NCBI GenBank assembly: GCA_031254805.1
Contig: JAIRTP010000034.1
Location: forward strand, 1 to 44,042
Source: Bacteroidales bacterium
Lineage (GTDB): Bacteria; Bacteroidota; Bacteroidia; Bacteroidales; WRLA01
Length of the DNA stretch: 44,042 nt
Reading direction: 5' to 3'
Below the pieces are notes generated by a model. That model searched no databases and was not told where the DNA came from. It worked only from the letters and a program-made list of their open reading frames with translations. The translations under genes and the position numbers were made by a program. Shown here piece after piece: positions 42,529 through 44,042 of this stretch (positions are counted from its first letter, which is position 1; each line of letters begins with the position of its first letter).

Positions 42529-43584
42529 TTATACTTTCGGGAATTGTTCTACAAAATTTTTGATGGTCAGGTCGAACGATTCGTGTTGGTGCAGGGCAAT
42601 ATTGATAGGGACATAGTAAACAGGCAGATTGATTAACATAGAGCGAAATGGGTTAATAATAAGCCGCTTTGCATCTTTTTCAGTCATAATGATGGCTTTT
42701 TTAGTCGAAAGATGGCGGTTAAAATCATCAATGATCCTAGAAATTTCCTTCTTAGTAAAACTATGATGATCTTTGTAGATAAAATGATACATTTCGGAAC
42801 AATGTTTCTTAACATGCTCTTGAAACGGATAAGGGTTGGCAATGCCGGTAATCAAAAACAGCGTCGTCACATGTTCCGTTAGAAATTTTGTCGAATTAAA
42901 TAGAGATACGGGAGTTTGATATTTAATATATGAAAAATACAACCTTTGATAAGAACATATCTTCAATTTCTTCAACATGATCTTCTTAATAATCGGGGAA
43001 AAAACAGTGGGATCGGTCTTTGTAACAATAATAATATCCGCTCTTTTCGAGCCGGAACGCGGTTCTCTCAATGTTCCGGAAGGCATGATAAAATCATCTG
43101 AATAGAGTCTATAAAAATCCGTCAGTAAAATATTCAACCCCGGCTTTACATATCGATGCTGATAAGCGTCGTCAAGAATAATAACGTCGGGATTATCCGT
43201 CGCTATCAGATTTGAAATGCCGATCACGCGATCTTCGCATACGGCTACTTTAACATCCGGAAATTTTGCGGCAAATTGAACCGGTTCGTCGCCCACTTCT
43301 AAAAAATTGGCGGTCGAGGTTACTTCTCTATATCCTTTCGTTTCTCGTCCGTAGCCGCGACTCAATGTCGCAACTTTAAATTTATCTTTAAGTAACGCTA
43401 TAACATACTCTACATGAGGCGTCTTCCCTGTCCCTCCAACCGAGAGATTTCCCATGCTTATCACCGGTTTATTAAAACTTTTTTCTTTCAGTAAGCTCCA
43501 ATCGAACAATTTATTTCTTATAAAAGCGCCAAGGCTGTAAATCAGCGAGAATGGTAACAACAAGATAATTCTAAGCGCTTTCAT
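42529..43584 (-). CDS. lpxK: tetraacyldisaccharide 4'-kinase
   Basis: LpxK phosphorylates the lipid A disaccharide at position 4' in the inner membrane. The 351-residue product has an N-terminal hydrophobic helix (about 5-22), the P-loop Gly45-Asn-Leu-Ser-Val-Gly-Gly-Thr-Gly-Lys-Thr (SMGNLSVGGTGKTPHVEYVI), TLSRGYGRETKGYREV, the VGDEPVQFA segment, VAVCEDRVIGI, VIILDDAYQHRYVKPGLNIL and LREPRSGSKRADIIIVTKTD. The length fits Bacteroidetes members. It is a single gene with a -7 element at 43609-43616 on its strand. It shows that the organism makes lipid A. Confidence 0.96.
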   Translation of the reverse strand: MKALRIILLLPFSLIYSLGAFIRNKLFDWSLLKEKSFNKPVISMGNLSVGGTGKTPHVEYVIALLKDKFKVATLSRGYGRETKGYREVTSTANFLEVGDEPVQFAAKFPDVKVAVCEDRVIGISNLIATDNPDVIILDDAYQHRYVKPGLNILLTDFYRLYSDDFIMPSGTLREPRSGSKRADIIIVTKTDPTVFSPIIKKIMLKKLKICSYQRLYFSYIKYQTPVSLFNSTKFLTEHVTTLFLITGIANPYPFQEHVKKHCSEMYHFIYKDHHSFTKKEISRIIDDFNRHLSTKKAIIMTEKDAKRLIINPFRSMLINLPVYYVPINIALHQHESFDLTIKNFVEQFPKV

Positions 43585-43608
43585 ACAACGGCTTTATAAA
43601 ATTTGCTA

Positions 43609-43616
43609 CAAAAATA
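43609..43616 (-). promoter_or_regulatory. -7 element of lpxK promoter
   Basis: TATTTTTG on the minus strand matches TAnnTTTG exactly, 25 bases before the lpxK ATG. Confidence 0.5.
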
Positions 43617-43670
43617 AGCAAAAAAAACATATAAACAACAAATTGTTTAATAATGTTAAGACAAACACGA

Positions 43671-43705
43671 AGAAGGCTACCGGTTTCACGATAGCCTTCT
43701 ATTTT
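43671..43705. terminator. terminator hairpin after the T9SS protein gene
   Basis: The perfect 9-base arms AGAAGGCTA (43671-43679) and TAGCCTTCT (43692-43700) enclose a 12-base loop. The T-run is on the plus side, but only a minus-strand gene ends here (stop at 43732), so it probably serves that gene. Confidence 0.7.
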
Positions 43706-43731
43706 TCTCTACGAATAATTTCAATCCTGTA

Positions 43732-44042
43732 TTATTGCTTCACAATCTTTCGCGTAACGATATTGTTGTTTTCCAGACAGATTTTTATGATATAAACGCC
43801 TTGTGGTAAATGTCCGATGCCGAATGTCGTCTCCGTCGTCTCAAATACCTTGACGCCGAAAATATCGAATATCTCCGCCTTTTCAATTTTCAACTTTCCA
43901 CTTTCAATTTTCAACCGCCCATTTGTGGGATTGGGATGAACGGTCAAATCATACTGTTCGCTTCCGGACGACGCTTTTTCTATCTCAGCCGCCGCGCTTT
44001 TAGAATCGGCGCTTTCTTCCTGTTGACATTCTTCATATTCTT
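43732..44042 (-). CDS. C-terminal end of a T9SS-exported protein (partial)
   Basis: An open frame enters from the window edge and gives the last 102 residues of a protein whose start lies outside. After a low-complexity acidic linker (EYEECQQEESADSKSAAAEI) comes a type A T9SS sorting domain: LTVHPNPTNGRLKIE, then AEIFDIFGVKVFETTE, GIGHLPQGVYIIKI and VTRKIVKQ. The cargo is therefore secreted across the outer membrane. Inside the domain the peptide LKIESGKLKIEKAE comes from two perfect 14-base direct repeats of DNA. The catalytic or binding part of the protein is not in the window. Confidence 0.88.
   Translation of the reverse strand, partial: EYEECQQEESADSKSAAAEIEKASSGSEQYDLTVHPNPTNGRLKIESGKLKIEKAEIFDIFGVKVFETTETTFGIGHLPQGVYIIKICLENNNIVTRKIVKQ
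43881..43915. repeat. 14-bp direct repeat in the T9SS domain coding sequence
   Basis: TTTCAATTTTCAAC occurs at 43881-43894 and again at 43902-43915, a 21-base period that keeps the reading frame and doubles the peptide LKIE within the sorting domain. Confidence 0.8.

Overview
The window looks like chromosomal DNA of a host-associated or anaerobic member of Bacteroidetes, most likely order Bacteroidales. This rests on several signals seen directly. The promoter -7 element TAnnTTTG precedes many genes. There are two proteins with type IX secretion C-terminal sorting domains, and several SPII lipoproteins. There are also gene types and architectures typical of the phylum: a NagB-PIG-L fusion, a DUF4252 and DUF1573 pair with an ECF sigma factor, a SerA of the ...TPKKMGAETAEAN... 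type, an extended AtpB, and a ClpS with the NDD-NTFD motif. Base composition is AT-rich. No tRNA, rRNA or CRISPR array was recognised.

Layout. 1-5.3 kb is a scarred region: the end of an unknown gene, a broken IS982 transposase, an isolated atpB-atpE pair without the other ATP synthase genes, a non-coding stretch with a perfect 26-bp palindrome, a periplasmic TPR protein, and a frameshifted tyrosine recombinase. 5.5-13 kb carries secreted and stress-type functions: a double retropepsin-like protein, an ECF sigma factor, a large secreted subtilase, and a four-gene ECF sigma / membrane anti-sigma candidate / DUF4252 / DUF1573 operon. 13-24.5 kb is mainly housekeeping: BipA, a duplicated-domain lipoprotein, lytic transglycosylase, RfbC, dihydrolipoyl dehydrogenase, a coiled-coil lipoprotein, PurC, PhoH and MtaB. 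24.5-30.2 kb holds envelope and protein quality genes: Lgt, a glycosyltransferase, a beta-helix lipoprotein, then ClpS-NfeD-FloA. 30.3-34.3 kb on the minus strand holds PrmC with a TM1266-like regulator, and SerA with a four-helix-bundle protein and DUF1015. 34.6-36.6 kb is a two-gene radical SAM / DUF4130 DNA-metabolism pair. 36.7-42.4 kb is an amino-sugar area (GlcNAc-kinase-like protein, NagB-PIG-L fusion, YfcC-type transporter) interrupted by an AAA ATPase gene with an unusual array of inverted heptamers at its promoter. 42.5 kb to the end has LpxK and the end of a T9SS-exported protein.

How genes work together. Lgt, the lipoproteins, LpxK, RfbC, the lytic transglycosylase and FloA/NfeD all concern the cell envelope. 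The GlcNAc kinase and NagB-PIG-L protein could together phosphorylate, deacetylate and deaminate N-acetylglucosamine without a separate NagA (inference). The ECF operons are probably envelope or extracytoplasmic signalling units.

Most genes fit known families. The observations that depart most from expectation are the repeat array at the AAA ATPase promoter, the lone atpB-atpE fragment, SerA and NagB homologues lacking canonical catalytic residues, the double non-canonical retropepsin, and the ECF/DUF4252/DUF1573 operon. I did not find a clearly new multi-gene defence or mobile system.
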